NCBI RefSeq assembly: GCF_033097525.1
Contig: NZ_CP109907.1
Location: 434,001 to 498,000, forward strand
Direction: 5' to 3'
From: Sphingobacterium sp. UGAL515B_05
GTDB taxonomy: Bacteria; Bacteroidota; Bacteroidia; Sphingobacteriales; Sphingobacteriaceae
Length of the DNA: 64,000 nt
Notes under the pieces: generated by a model
What the model was told of the DNA's origin: nothing
Databases searched by the model: none
The model's input: the letters and a program-made list of their open reading frames with translations, nothing else
Program-made: the position numbers and the translations under genes
Shown: in pieces, positions 44,559 to 53,534 of the stretch
How positions within the stretch are numbered: the first letter of the stretch is position 1
How the letters are laid out: the number at the start of each line of letters is the position of its first letter

Positions 44559-45467
44559 TCAAGGCATATTCCATTTAAGTGCTACGGAAGTATAGAAGGT
44601 TGGAGAAAACCGGGGATCCGCCTGACTTTTGTTCTTGAATAAACTTTTCAGCGATCTATCATTTTCTACATACAATCTGGCGAGTGTGCTTCCGCCGGTC
44701 AGCTGAAGTTTAAGGCTCTTGCCCAAATTGAACTGAGGCTGAAGCCCAGCTGTCAATAACATGAAACCAGCCAAAGTAGATTTCCCATTTTTTTCTCGCT
44801 CTGCAGTCATACCATCTAGATTAACGACAGCACGAAGATCAACCAATTCATTGAGATGATAGGATGCGGAAAGACCCTGTGGGAAATTCACATTGAACTT
44901 CACTTTTCCATTTGTTTTCCAGTCAAAATACAAGCCAGGTAAGATCATTGGCACGCCAAAACTATTGCTCAACACAGGGCCAAAACCAAAAGCTAAATTC
45001 GGTCTAAATTTTTTGATAAAAAGCACTCCCCCCTGCCCCAGTACATCCTTACCATTTACTTTAACGAGGTCTGAATAAATCCCAACGGAGGCGAAAGTCA
45101 ATAGAGACCAATTTTTCCTTAATGAGGTCAGGTATTGAAGTCCCATTTCTGCATTGAGCATTTCAGTCGGGAATAAGGGTTCTTCATACCCTCTATTTTC
45201 CATCTTTGCATAAGCTGCCCCTATCTTCCAGGACCAGCGTTTTATATTGCCAGAAGAGTCTATTTTGGTGGATAGTGGAACTTCCAGGTTAAACTGTATC
45301 CGCCTAAAATCGCTCTTTGAACCTGTCTTAACACTATCTTCAGGGCGAATATAATTTGATAGTGGGACATAATCCACAGCAACCTGTCCCGATACTGCAT
45401 TTTGAGCATGTGCAGCCAGCGTAGTAAAACCGCTGAGTATAACTGCACATAATACTTGTTTCCTCAT
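44559..45467 (-). CDS. DUF6268-type outer-membrane beta-barrel protein
   Basis: A 302-residue protein with signal peptide (1-21, ending AAHAQ) and barrel-like strands: VDYVPLSNYIRPED, SDFRRIQFNLEVPLST, WSWKIGAAYAKMENRGYEEPLFPTEM, GGVLFIKKFRPNLAFGFGPVLSN, GLYFDWKTNGKVKFNVNFPQGLSASYHL, and a final strand SPTFYTSVALKWNMP. I recognise the DUF6268 pattern; the function is unknown. The C-terminus lacks a terminal Phe. It is convergent with the LytTR gene with no intergenic gap. Confidence 0.75.
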   Translation of the reverse strand: MRKQVLCAVILSGFTTLAAHAQNAVSGQVAVDYVPLSNYIRPEDSVKTGSKSDFRRIQFNLEVPLSTKIDSSGNIKRWSWKIGAAYAKMENRGYEEPLFPTEMLNAEMGLQYLTSLRKNWSLLTFASVGIYSDLVKVNGKDVLGQGGVLFIKKFRPNLAFGFGPVLSNSFGVPMILPGLYFDWKTNGKVKFNVNFPQGLSASYHLNELVDLRAVVNLDGMTAEREKNGKSTLAGFMLLTAGLQPQFNLGKSLKLQLTGGSTLARLYVENDRSLKSLFKNKSQADPRFSPTFYTSVALKWNMP

Positions 45468-45605
45468 GTTTTTTCAACAAAGGAAGCTTTTGGACGGCTC
45501 AAGCACCAATCTTTTTGATATAGTGCATGTATACGTTGACCAAATGCAAATTTATCGCGATGTCAAAAAATTTATAACGGCAAGAAGTGCGGATCAAAAG
45601 CAATG

Positions 45606-46367
45606 TTATAGATTAATATCACACATTGCCGGCATATTAATTTCCTTTACACAGCTTGCCGCCGAAGTAGAGATAATAAATCGTAATGCCTGGATTACAT
45701 CTTGCAGGGGAATAAGATTACCTTGTGTTTGTACAATAACGTTTTCTATTGTTTCACTATGATCAAATTCTGTCGCTAAATAGCCCAAATTTAATATGGA
45801 AACACCTATTTTATCTTTTCTAAGGTTTTCTCGTAAGGAATGGACAACACCACGTAATGCAAACTTTGTCGCAGAGAATGCAACTTCTTTTCCACTGTGG
45901 TTATCTAAACCCCAAGTAGAACCAATCAATATAATCTTAGCGTTGGACGATTGTCTTAAATTATCTATTACCGACTGTACATTTAAAATGCAAGACGTAA
46001 TATTCGTATTGATTAAGTTTATTATTTCGGAGGCGCTGCTATCTGCAAAATTATACGCTTCCGTAAATGCATCTTTTTCCCATATCCCAACATTATAGAT
46101 AAAATAATCAATCCGCTGATTTCCTATTATCGCTTTTATCGTTTCCGAAGATTCTTTCGGTTGGGATAGGTCGGTAGCAATCCATCGGATCTCTGAATTG
46201 GCTCTTAAATAATCTGGCTCATTCCTGGAAATACCAAATATTAGATCGTTCTCATTTGGCAAATTCAACGCTATAGCTCTGCCTAATCCCCTACTTACTC
46301 CAAAAATCAAATATGTCTTGCCACCTGTTTTCAATATCTCTACTGTTTTGTTGTGCTCGGATGCCAT
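45606..46367 (-). CDS. SDR family protein with the catalytic Tyr replaced
   Basis: A 253-residue short-chain dehydrogenase/reductase-fold protein. The cofactor motif is YLIFGVSRGLGRAIAL (about 17-32), the acidic loop IATDLSQP and the adenine-ring motif YNVGIWEKD. The active-site Ser is in LIGSTWG (about 148). At the position of the catalytic Tyr the codon is TTC (Phe about 164), in AFSATKFALRGV, while the Lys four residues on is kept. Without the Tyr, normal hydride-transfer chemistry is doubtful, so it may be a binding or regulatory protein. It lies 36 bp from the TraB/GumN gene, leftward. Confidence 0.85.
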   Translation of the reverse strand: MASEHNKTVEILKTGGKTYLIFGVSRGLGRAIALNLPNENDLIFGISRNEPDYLRANSEIRWIATDLSQPKESSETIKAIIGNQRIDYFIYNVGIWEKDAFTEAYNFADSSASEIINLINTNITSCILNVQSVIDNLRQSSNAKIILIGSTWGLDNHSGKEVAFSATKFALRGVVHSLRENLRKDKIGVSILNLGYLATEFDHSETIENVIVQTQGNLIPLQDVIQALRFIISTSAASCVKEINMPAMCDINL

Positions 46368-46403
46368 TTTTTTCTTAGTTTTAAATAACCACTAAGATAA
46401 GAT

Positions 46404-47252
46404 TTATTTTATAGCCTCCATTTTGAATCCCTTTTCTCGGAGTAAGGTAATCAGCCCCTGATCACCGGCCAAATGCCCTGCGCCAACGGCAATAAAACAG
46501 GATTCTTCATTGATCATAGGAGGTATCAGGTTACTCCAATTCAAATTCCTCCCAATTAACAATTTTTCTTTTTGTTCTTTCGTCATCCAGACTGGATCTT
46601 GGAGCAATTTTGTCAACTCTTCCAAATTCTCTGATTTATAAGCTTGAACCATCTTGACGGTCAATGCAGGGTATTCGTCCAACTGAAAAACAGATTCCAT
46701 GAACAATTTGGGTGTAATGAGATCCTTCAGCAAATTAAATTGAAAATCAGGTGTCTCCAACTCTCCTATTGCCTTTCCTTGGCTGGTCGCAAGTGCTGAG
46801 AGCTCAACCTCATAAGACTTCATCTTTGTCGGATCCGGGCAATTAAATCCTTTCATCGAAAACAAGGAGATAACCGCAACAGGTGATACATAATCCAACA
46901 ATTTGATTGAAAGTTGCTGTGCCATCAACACGCTGTCCATCTTTTTGATATCGTCCTCAGAAAATGACTTTATAAAATTCGGATCCGAAACCATAAATGC
47001 CTGTAGAGATTTTGCATTTTCGGGTTTAGAAAGATCGACCTCAAATACTACCTTTTTACTAGCATTAAGCGCATCTAAATTCTTTTGCTTGATTACAAAA
47101 TCATCTGGGCACAAAATATGAATTGTACCGAACAAATAAGAATCTTGTTTCAGCCCATTACCAGAAATTTTCCACAACATGGAACTGTCCTGGGCAAAGC
47201 TATTAAGAACGATGCAAATTAGCAGTACCAATAGAGATAATGTCTTTTTCAT
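46404..47252 (-). CDS. TraB/GumN family protein
   Basis: The ATG at 47252 is preferred because it starts directly with the signal peptide (1-20, ending LNSFAQ); the longer open frame adds 12 residues. The 282-residue body has the family hallmarks: LWKISGNGLKQDSYLFGTIHI (the GxH motif), VVFEVDLS, GKAIGELETPDFQFNLL, RNLNWSNLI and the C-terminal CFIAVGAGHLAGDQGLITLLREKGF. These proteins are predicted metal-dependent hydrolases; in this clade they are exported and uncharacterised. Confidence 0.88.
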   Translation of the reverse strand: MKKTLSLLVLLICIVLNSFAQDSSMLWKISGNGLKQDSYLFGTIHILCPDDFVIKQKNLDALNASKKVVFEVDLSKPENAKSLQAFMVSDPNFIKSFSEDDIKKMDSVLMAQQLSIKLLDYVSPVAVISLFSMKGFNCPDPTKMKSYEVELSALATSQGKAIGELETPDFQFNLLKDLITPKLFMESVFQLDEYPALTVKMVQAYKSENLEELTKLLQDPVWMTKEQKEKLLIGRNLNWSNLIPPMINEESCFIAVGAGHLAGDQGLITLLREKGFKMEAIK

Positions 47253-47330
47253 CTGATCGTACAAATTGACGTATTTTATAAAAAACACAGATTTTACTTT
47301 TTTTCGAAATGTTACCTACTTTTCAAAGTG

Positions 47331-47543
47331 TTATATGTTAGTTCCCGAAAATTCTTGTTGCTGTCTGCCACTTTTAATATCTTCGATATTCTTTTCGATT
47401 AACCATGATCTAAAATGTTCTGGATCTTGCGGTGTAAAATGAATTACTTTACCACACTTTAAAAGTAGGGAAAATATCCCGCTAGCGGCAGCGAATTTTA
47501 CGATTTCATTAGAATGGTGTCCAAGTTGGCGAAAATATTCCAT
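47331..47543 (-). CDS. Small conserved-looking protein of unknown function
   Basis: A 70-residue soluble protein: an N-terminal helix (HSNEIVKFAAASGIFSLLLK), then GKVIHFTPQDPEHFRSWLIEKNIEDIKS. Codon usage and the amphipathic pattern look genuine. There is no signal peptide. I recognise no named family. It sits alone upstream of the TraB/GumN gene on the same strand, 78 bp away. Confidence 0.6.
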   Translation of the reverse strand: MEYFRQLGHHSNEIVKFAAASGIFSLLLKCGKVIHFTPQDPEHFRSWLIEKNIEDIKSGRQQQEFSGTNI

Positions 47544-47778
47544 TGTTTTTATTCAATTCTAGAAATACTTATCTTACAAATCGATACAGGTCTTATAGGC
47601 CAGCAGTCGTTCAGAAAGCATGTTAATTTTTATTTTCTTGCAGTTTTATAATTCACTCAAATATCGTAAATAATTTTAAATATTTCATTAATCAGATTAT
47701 TAATTTAATTGTTGTTTTCATAAATTAATCAAACAATTAACAAAGCTTCTACCAGAAATTATAGCTATTCTAGTTCCA

Positions 47779-48085
47779 TTGAATTCAGATCCAATCAATT
47801 TTTCCACAGTGAGGCGGTTTTATTTCGACCGTGTCATTCGACACGACATCAGGCGTAAAACTAAAGATGAGCAGGGATCCAATGGATATGTGATAGACAG
47901 CTTCAAATCAAGCCTATGGTATCTTTGGAGAAAGAAAAATTATAGCGGTAATGATTTAGGGATCATTAATCTCGAAGGAGAAACAGATACTGGAGCCCCC
48001 AGGGGCAGGCTCACAGTTATATATTTATTATGGTAAAAAATCCATTCCGGAAACCTGGTTGTCACATCCAGCCCACTACGAATAG
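47779..48085 (+). pseudogene. Frameshifted C-terminal remnant of an ADP-ribosylglycohydrolase
   Basis: The plus strand encodes the end of an ADP-ribosylglycohydrolase: GSNGYVIDSFKSSLWYL, then LGIINLEGETDTGA (the conserved GxTDT metal motif). After that the frame changes. In the +2 frame, from about 48004, it continues as GSQLYIYYGKKSIPETWLSH and ends with TAG at 48085, the usual family tail (YYG...IPExWL). There is no ATG, the first third is weak, and the N-terminal two thirds are missing. The gene is broken by truncation and at least one frameshift. Confidence 0.7.
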
Positions 48086-48123
48086 AGTAATACCTTAACA
48101 GAAGCTATATTTGCTAGCAAGGA

Positions 48124-48567
48124 TCAATTCGAAAAAGGCTGTCCTTTACCTGTTTCAATATATGCTTCTAAACTTTTCACAAATTGTCGCCATCCATCTG
48201 TACAAATAGCATAACATTCGATTTCAGGGGATAAGCCAATATGTTCAAGTTGCAACACAATTCCGTTTTCTTTTTCAGTGATGTCCCAAACGATCGTTGT
48301 GCCAATCCATTCTTTTTGATTTTTCAATTCGGGAAGGGCTATCAATGAATCTTCGACATGCCAAACAACTTTTGTATTTTCATTTAACTCTTTCACTTGC
48401 ATCACTTTGTAAATAAGATCGCCAAAGCGAATTGTAAATCTATCGTCCTTCTTATTGGAAGAGCCCTCAAACATGGTTGTCCACCAAAATGGTATTTCAT
48501 CGGTTAGTGCTTTAAAGACCCGGTCCTTTGTTACCCCCAACTGGATACTTTGACTATAATTTCCCAT
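48124..48567 (-). CDS. SRPBCC/AHSA1 domain protein
   Basis: The ATG at 48567 gives 147 residues; a TTG 6 bp upstream is less likely. The START-like fold pattern is clear: YSQSIQLGVTKDRVFKALTDEIPFWWTTMFEG, FTIRFGDLIYKVMQVKELNENTKVVWHVEDS, WIGTTIVWDITEKENGIVLQLEHIGL, and a C-terminal helix GWRQFVKSLEAYIETGKG. Proteins of this AHSA1 group are soluble ligand-binding proteins, usually of unknown substrate. It stands alone between a remnant and the rhamnosidase gene. Confidence 0.85.
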   Translation of the reverse strand: MGNYSQSIQLGVTKDRVFKALTDEIPFWWTTMFEGSSNKKDDRFTIRFGDLIYKVMQVKELNENTKVVWHVEDSLIALPELKNQKEWIGTTIVWDITEKENGIVLQLEHIGLSPEIECYAICTDGWRQFVKSLEAYIETGKGQPFSN

Positions 48568-48782
48568 TGTCAATTTTTATTTTTTGAATATTAAACGCGG
48601 CCTTGATTTTCCGTTATTATTAACGAATTTATAGATAGTTTTTCCAATCGATCTTAGCATAAGACAAGTTTTTCTTTAGTATCAGGATAGTACATGACGC
48701 TTATATAAAATTTATTGCCGACAATAGTTATAATACTTTTATACTCCAAACAACAGATTACTAATCAAATATAAAACCATCG

Positions 48783-51431
48783 ATGAAGACTATGCTTCAA
48801 AAATTAGGAATATTAGGATTTCTGATCGTACTTAATCTCTCCACTTTCGCTCAAAAATTAGCGGTAATCGACCTAAAGGTAGAGCATCTGAGCAATCCAT
48901 TGGCCATTGAAACCGAGATTCCGAGATTGAGCTGGAAAATAACCTCAACCGAGAAAAACACACAACAGGCGGAATATGAAGTCCGGGTGGGGACAAATCA
49001 AATTTCCTTAAATAAGGATAAAGATCTAGTTTGGAAACATCGAGCTTCTACAGACCAATCTGTGTTAATTGACTACGCGGGATCTCCCCTTCAGTCAAAG
49101 AAAAAATATTTTTGGCAAGTCCGGGTAAAAGATAATCATGGCAATACATCTGCCTGGTCCACAATTGGATTCTTTCAAATGGGAATCTCACCCTCTGATT
49201 GGTCTGCACAATGGATCACTGTCTCAGGAAAGGACACTTCAGCCCGCAGTCCACTTTTCAGAAAAGAATTCAGCCTGAAAAAAAAGATAAAATCAGCGAT
49301 GGCCTATATTACGGCAAAAGGCCTATACGAAGCCAAGCTTAATGGCGCTCGTATAAGTGACACATATTTTGCTCCGGGATGGACCAGCTACAAGAACCAG
49401 TTGCAATACCAAGTTTACGATGTTACAGCATTGCTTAGGGTCGGTTCGAATGTACTGGGCGCAAGTCTTGGCAATGGCTGGTATAAAGGCCGTATTGGAT
49501 TTGGAAACCAGCATAATTTCTATGGCGATACACGGGGACTGCTTTTACAACTTGAGGTCGAATATACCGACGGTACAAAGGAAACAATAAATACGGATGA
49601 GCACTGGAAGTATACTTATGGGCCAATTATGGCGTCTGATATCTATGATGGAGAGATTTACGATGCCAGAATGGAGATCACCGGATGGGATAATATTGAT
49701 TTTAAAGAAGATAGCAATTGGAAGAAAGTAAATATAATGAACAAAGGAACGGAAAAGCTTATCGCGATGAGTGGCCCTCCTGTTAGGAAACATGAGCAGT
49801 TTAAAGCGCTCAGAATTTTTAAAACCCCAAAAGGGGAAACTGTGGTAGATTTTGGACAAAATTTGGTGGGATGGGTGATGTTGAAGGCACAGGGGCCCAC
49901 TGGAACAAAGATCACACTAAGTCATGCTGAAGTACTTACTAAAGAAGGTAATTTTTATACAACAAATCTACGATCCGCTAAGGCACAGGACAGCTATATT
50001 TTAAAAGGCGGGGCCGAACAAGTCTTTGAACCGCATTTTACTTTTCAGGGTTTTAGGTATGTAAAAGTTGAGGGTTATCCCGGAGAATTAAAATCCGATG
50101 ATCTAACGGCCGTGGCTCTCTATTCTGATATGGCGACAACGGGTATATTTACGACTTCCAATCCCCTAATCAATCAATTGCAGCACAATATTCAATGGGG
50201 ACAAAAAGGAAATTTCGTAGATGTACCTACCGACTGTCCACAACGCGACGAACGCTTAGGTTGGACAGGCGATGCACAAGCTTTCGCGAACACCGCGGCT
50301 TACAACATGGATGTAGCAGGATTCTTTACGAAATGGCTAAAGGATGTCAAAACTGACCAACAACCCAGCGGACTCATTCCACATGTCGTACCAAATGTAC
50401 TCGGTGTCAATGATGGTGCGTCAGCTGGTTGGGCCGATGTAGCCACAATTATTCCTTGGGATATGTACCGCGCTTATGGAGATCGCAGAATATTGGAAAC
50501 ACAATACGAAAGTATGCAAAAATGGGTGGGCTATATTACTTCTGTTGCGAAAAATAATCTCTGGAATTCAGGTTTTCATTTTGGTGACTGGCTTTTTTAC
50601 CGTCCGAATGATGATAATGATGGAAGAGCCGCTGTAACCGATAAATATCTAATCGCACAGACTTTTTATGCTCACTCGACACAACTACTGATTAACGCAG
50701 CGGAGGTCTTAGGCAAAAAGGAAGACATCGCCAAATACACGGCATTACTTTCTAACATCAAAGCAGCCTTTGTAAAGGAGTATATGACTCCAACAGGTCG
50801 CCTCGTATCCGGTACACAGACTGCATATGTACTGGCACTGCAATTTGACATGTTGCCTGAAGAGCTACGATCTGCTTGTGCCGACCGCCTTGTTGCCAAC
50901 ATCCGCGATTATGGTAACCACCTCACTACAGGTTTCTTGGGCACCCCTTATATATGCCATGTCTTGACTCGATTTGGGCACAATGATGTTGCATACGACC
51001 TATTGATGCAAGAGAGTTATCCCTCGTGGCTCTACCCCGTGAAAATGGGCGCTACCACCATCTGGGAACGATGGGATGGTATTAAACCGGATGGATCTTT
51101 TCAAACGCCAGACATGAATTCCTACAACCATTACGCCTATGGCGCCATTGGTGACTGGATGTATCGAACAATAGCTGGAATTAACTCAGCAACAGATGCT
51201 CCGGGTTATAAATCTATCGTGATTGCTCCAAAACCGGGCGGCAAATTAACACAAGCAACTGCAGAACTTGAAACGGCATATGGTACGGTAAAATCGGCCT
51301 GGGTGTTGGAGAATAATCTATTGAAACTAGATGTGACTATCCCCGCCAATACACGAGCAACAATTATGCTCGCTGATTCTAGCCACGATGTAGGTTCGGG
51401 TACTTATCATTTCGAAAGTAGCATCAAATAA
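48783..51431 (+). CDS. GH78 alpha-L-rhamnosidase
   Basis: An 882-residue secreted enzyme: signal peptide (about 1-23), fibronectin-like domain A (LKVEHLSNPLAIETEIPRLSW), the Bac_rhamnosid_N carbohydrate-binding domain (about 170-330, GLYEAKLNGARISDTYFAPGWTSY), a linker domain, the alpha/alpha barrel (about 450-780) and a C-terminal sandwich. In the barrel are VDVPTDCPQRDERLGWTGDAQ (acidic residues near 487, general-acid region) and TIWERWDGI (Glu about 762, the general base in characterised members). It should remove terminal alpha-L-rhamnose from plant or bacterial glycans. It is a single-gene unit with no SusCD pair beside it. Confidence 0.92.
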   Translation: MKTMLQKLGILGFLIVLNLSTFAQKLAVIDLKVEHLSNPLAIETEIPRLSWKITSTEKNTQQAEYEVRVGTNQISLNKDKDLVWKHRASTDQSVLIDYAGSPLQSKKKYFWQVRVKDNHGNTSAWSTIGFFQMGISPSDWSAQWITVSGKDTSARSPLFRKEFSLKKKIKSAMAYITAKGLYEAKLNGARISDTYFAPGWTSYKNQLQYQVYDVTALLRVGSNVLGASLGNGWYKGRIGFGNQHNFYGDTRGLLLQLEVEYTDGTKETINTDEHWKYTYGPIMASDIYDGEIYDARMEITGWDNIDFKEDSNWKKVNIMNKGTEKLIAMSGPPVRKHEQFKALRIFKTPKGETVVDFGQNLVGWVMLKAQGPTGTKITLSHAEVLTKEGNFYTTNLRSAKAQDSYILKGGAEQVFEPHFTFQGFRYVKVEGYPGELKSDDLTAVALYSDMATTGIFTTSNPLINQLQHNIQWGQKGNFVDVPTDCPQRDERLGWTGDAQAFANTAAYNMDVAGFFTKWLKDVKTDQQPSGLIPHVVPNVLGVNDGASAGWADVATIIPWDMYRAYGDRRILETQYESMQKWVGYITSVAKNNLWNSGFHFGDWLFYRPNDDNDGRAAVTDKYLIAQTFYAHSTQLLINAAEVLGKKEDIAKYTALLSNIKAAFVKEYMTPTGRLVSGTQTAYVLALQFDMLPEELRSACADRLVANIRDYGNHLTTGFLGTPYICHVLTRFGHNDVAYDLLMQESYPSWLYPVKMGATTIWERWDGIKPDGSFQTPDMNSYNHYAYGAIGDWMYRTIAGINSATDAPGYKSIVIAPKPGGKLTQATAELETAYGTVKSAWVLENNLLKLDVTIPANTRATIMLADSSHDVGSGTYHFESSIK

Positions 51432-51439
51432 ACATAAAC

Positions 51440-51459
51440 GCCACGTCTCACGACGTGGC
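51440..51459 (+). terminator. Hairpin after the rhamnosidase gene
   Basis: GCCACGTC (51440-51447) pairs with GACGTGGC (51452-51459) around TCAC, 9 bp after the stop codon. No clear T-run follows, so the terminator call is tentative. Confidence 0.5.
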
Positions 51460-51528
51460 ATTAAACTAAACATATGAAACAATTGCATTTTCAGTATCAA
51501 CAGCTGGAAGATTTTTTAACTCTTTACC

Positions 51529-51669
51529 CTAAATATTTGATATCTCTGCAATAACTTTTGTGCAGTAAGTACTTTGATAAGCGAGTACCACGACCTCTTC
51601 AATAATACGTAGTGTTTCGACCAAGGTGACGGTTATTTTGCCTCCTTTTAGTTTAACAAGAGTGTTACA
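51529..51669 (-). pseudogene. SusC plug-domain remnant
   Basis: The minus strand is open for 46 codons between stops. The peptide contains VKLKGGKITVTLVETLRI followed by IEEVVVLAY and KVIAEISNI, matching the junction of the carboxypeptidase-like domain and plug of SusC transporters (typically LEEVVVVAYGT...TGAISNI). There is no start codon and the following barrel is absent. The 331-bp gap between the rhamnosidase and phosphatase genes therefore contains a relic of a lost transporter gene of the opposite orientation. Confidence 0.5.
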
Positions 51670-51762
51670 TTATGATTGATAGCCTTTTCACACATTTTTA
51701 TATCTTTAAATTGAAAAAAAATCATTTACGGAGGAACATCAATTATAGACCCTGGCACTAAA

Positions 51763-52929
51763 ATGACGAAACTAAAATGTATCATCCTATTGTTGTTCTT
51801 CAATTGCTTTATCGCAATTGGTCAAGAGGCGATCAAAATAAATCACTTACCTTTCATTCAAGGTTTGACAGAGCAATCTGTTTCTATAATTTGGACAACA
51901 GACAAGCCAGCTACCGGCTGGGTTGAGCTGGCCCCAGATGACTCCAGTCACTTTTACTTTAAGGAAAGACCAAAATATTATGCGGCTGCCTATGGCTTCA
52001 AAAAAGTAGGCACCTTACATCAAGTTACATTGACCAACTTAAAACCCGGCACACGCTATAGATATCGTGTGTATAGTCAGGAAGTTCTCAAACATGTTGG
52101 AGTCAATGTGCAATATGGAAAAGTAGTGGCCACTGATGTCTATCAAAAAGCCCCCCTATTTTTCCAAACCTTTGGCAAGGCCACTTCTACCCATTTCACT
52201 GTTCTCAATGATATTCATGAACGCAACGAGATTCTCGACAAGCTGTTAGATGTTGGCGATCTAAAGACAAGTGATTTTGTGGTCTTTAATGGTGACATGG
52301 TAAATAACCTACTAACTGAAGCACAGATGTATGAGGGGTTTATGGATACAGCTATTAAAAGATTCGCCAGTGAAAAGCCAATGTTTTATTCAAGAGGAAA
52401 TCACGAAACACGAGGTCCTTTTGCCATTGAGTATCCCAACTATTTCCCAACGCCAACGGGTAAATTATATTATCAGTTTAGACATGGAGATACGGGCTTC
52501 ATCGTATTAGATTGTGGTGAAGATAAACCCGATACCGACATTGAATATAGTGGTATTGTGGATATGGATAATTATAGAAACGAACAAGCGGCCTGGTTAG
52601 CTCAAGCTGTTGAAGACCCGTCATTTAAAGATGCCAAATATAAGATCGTAATCTGTCATATGCCCCCGTTTGGTGGCTGGCATGGGGAACAAGAGATTCT
52701 GGAGAAATTTGTTCCTATCCTTAACAAAGCAGGAACACAGATCATGCTATCAGGTCATTTACATAAACACATCATCCAAAATGCGACAAATACGATACAA
52801 TTTCCAATTATTGTAAACTCCAACAATAATATACTACGCGTAGATTTAAACGATGAAAAAGGGACGTTTAAAATTATCGATCAGCAAGGAAAAATGGTCG
52901 ATCAGCTGGTCATCAAACCGTTAAAATAA
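51763..52929 (+). CDS. Secreted metallophosphatase with N-terminal fibronectin-like domain
   Basis: A 388-residue protein: signal peptide (1-20, ending FIAIGQ), a purple-acid-phosphatase-type fibronectin domain (about 25-125, LPFIQGLTEQSVSIIWTTD, TRYRYRVYSQEVL), then a calcineurin-like phosphoesterase domain with all metal motifs: NDIHERN (Asp-x-His), VFNGDMVNN (GD), YSRGNHETRG (GNHE), KIVICHMPPFGG (His) and LSGHLHKHI (GHxH). It hydrolyses phosphoesters in the periplasm or outside the cell; the substrate is unknown. It is monocistronic, with no other phosphate gene nearby. Confidence 0.88.
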   Translation: MTKLKCIILLLFFNCFIAIGQEAIKINHLPFIQGLTEQSVSIIWTTDKPATGWVELAPDDSSHFYFKERPKYYAAAYGFKKVGTLHQVTLTNLKPGTRYRYRVYSQEVLKHVGVNVQYGKVVATDVYQKAPLFFQTFGKATSTHFTVLNDIHERNEILDKLLDVGDLKTSDFVVFNGDMVNNLLTEAQMYEGFMDTAIKRFASEKPMFYSRGNHETRGPFAIEYPNYFPTPTGKLYYQFRHGDTGFIVLDCGEDKPDTDIEYSGIVDMDNYRNEQAAWLAQAVEDPSFKDAKYKIVICHMPPFGGWHGEQEILEKFVPILNKAGTQIMLSGHLHKHIIQNATNTIQFPIIVNSNNNILRVDLNDEKGTFKIIDQQGKMVDQLVIKPLK

Positions 52930-52970
52930 ACCATTTAGCCTCGTTAGTGATTTAATGCAATAAATGTTAA

Positions 52971-53510
52971 ATGATGGTCAAGTTAAAACCACTCGCTCTT
53001 GAAGATGTCTCACCATTTTATGAATGGCTCAATGACGATTTATCTATTAAATATTCCCGCTCTCTTTTTCAGTCACTCCAATCAAAGGATCATATAGACA
53101 ATTGGTTTCTATCCGTTGTCAACGATTCTAAAAATTTTAATCGTGGAATTTTCTTAAACGATTCGAATAAACTGATTGGGTATGCCGGCATTTGTAATAT
53201 TTCTATGCCAAACAGATCCGGGGAGTATTTTATCTTTATAGGAGATCGCCAAGAATGGGGGAAAGGGATAGGCTCTTTAGTTACCAAATTAATCCTAGAT
53301 ATAGGGTTTGGAAATCTAGGGCTCAATAGAATTATGCTTACCGTATCTGAACCAAATTATGCCGCAGTAAAAGCGTATGAAAACGCCGGATTTAAACTGG
53401 AGGGGCGAATGCGTAAAGCCTGCTTTAGGGATAATCAATTTCACGACAAGCTATTGATGTCAATTCTGGAAGATGAATGGCACGATAGAAGAAACCTAGG
53501 TATAAAATAA
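52971..53510 (+). CDS. GNAT family N-acetyltransferase
   Basis: A 179-residue acetyltransferase of the RimJ/RimL-like group: LKPLALEDVSPFYEWLNDD, IGYAGICNIS, the acetyl-CoA motif A in IGDRQEWGKGIGSLVTKLILDIGFG (Q/RxxGxG/A type), and NRIMLTVSEPNYAAVKAYENAGFKLEGRMR. A second ATG at 52974 is equally usable. It lies 42 bp after the phosphatase gene and is convergent with the esterase gene. Acceptor substrate unknown (protein N-terminus, amino sugar or small molecule). Confidence 0.88.
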   Translation: MMVKLKPLALEDVSPFYEWLNDDLSIKYSRSLFQSLQSKDHIDNWFLSVVNDSKNFNRGIFLNDSNKLIGYAGICNISMPNRSGEYFIFIGDRQEWGKGIGSLVTKLILDIGFGNLGLNRIMLTVSEPNYAAVKAYENAGFKLEGRMRKACFRDNQFHDKLLMSILEDEWHDRRNLGIK

Positions 53511-53534
53511 AATTAATCGCTACATATTCCCGCA

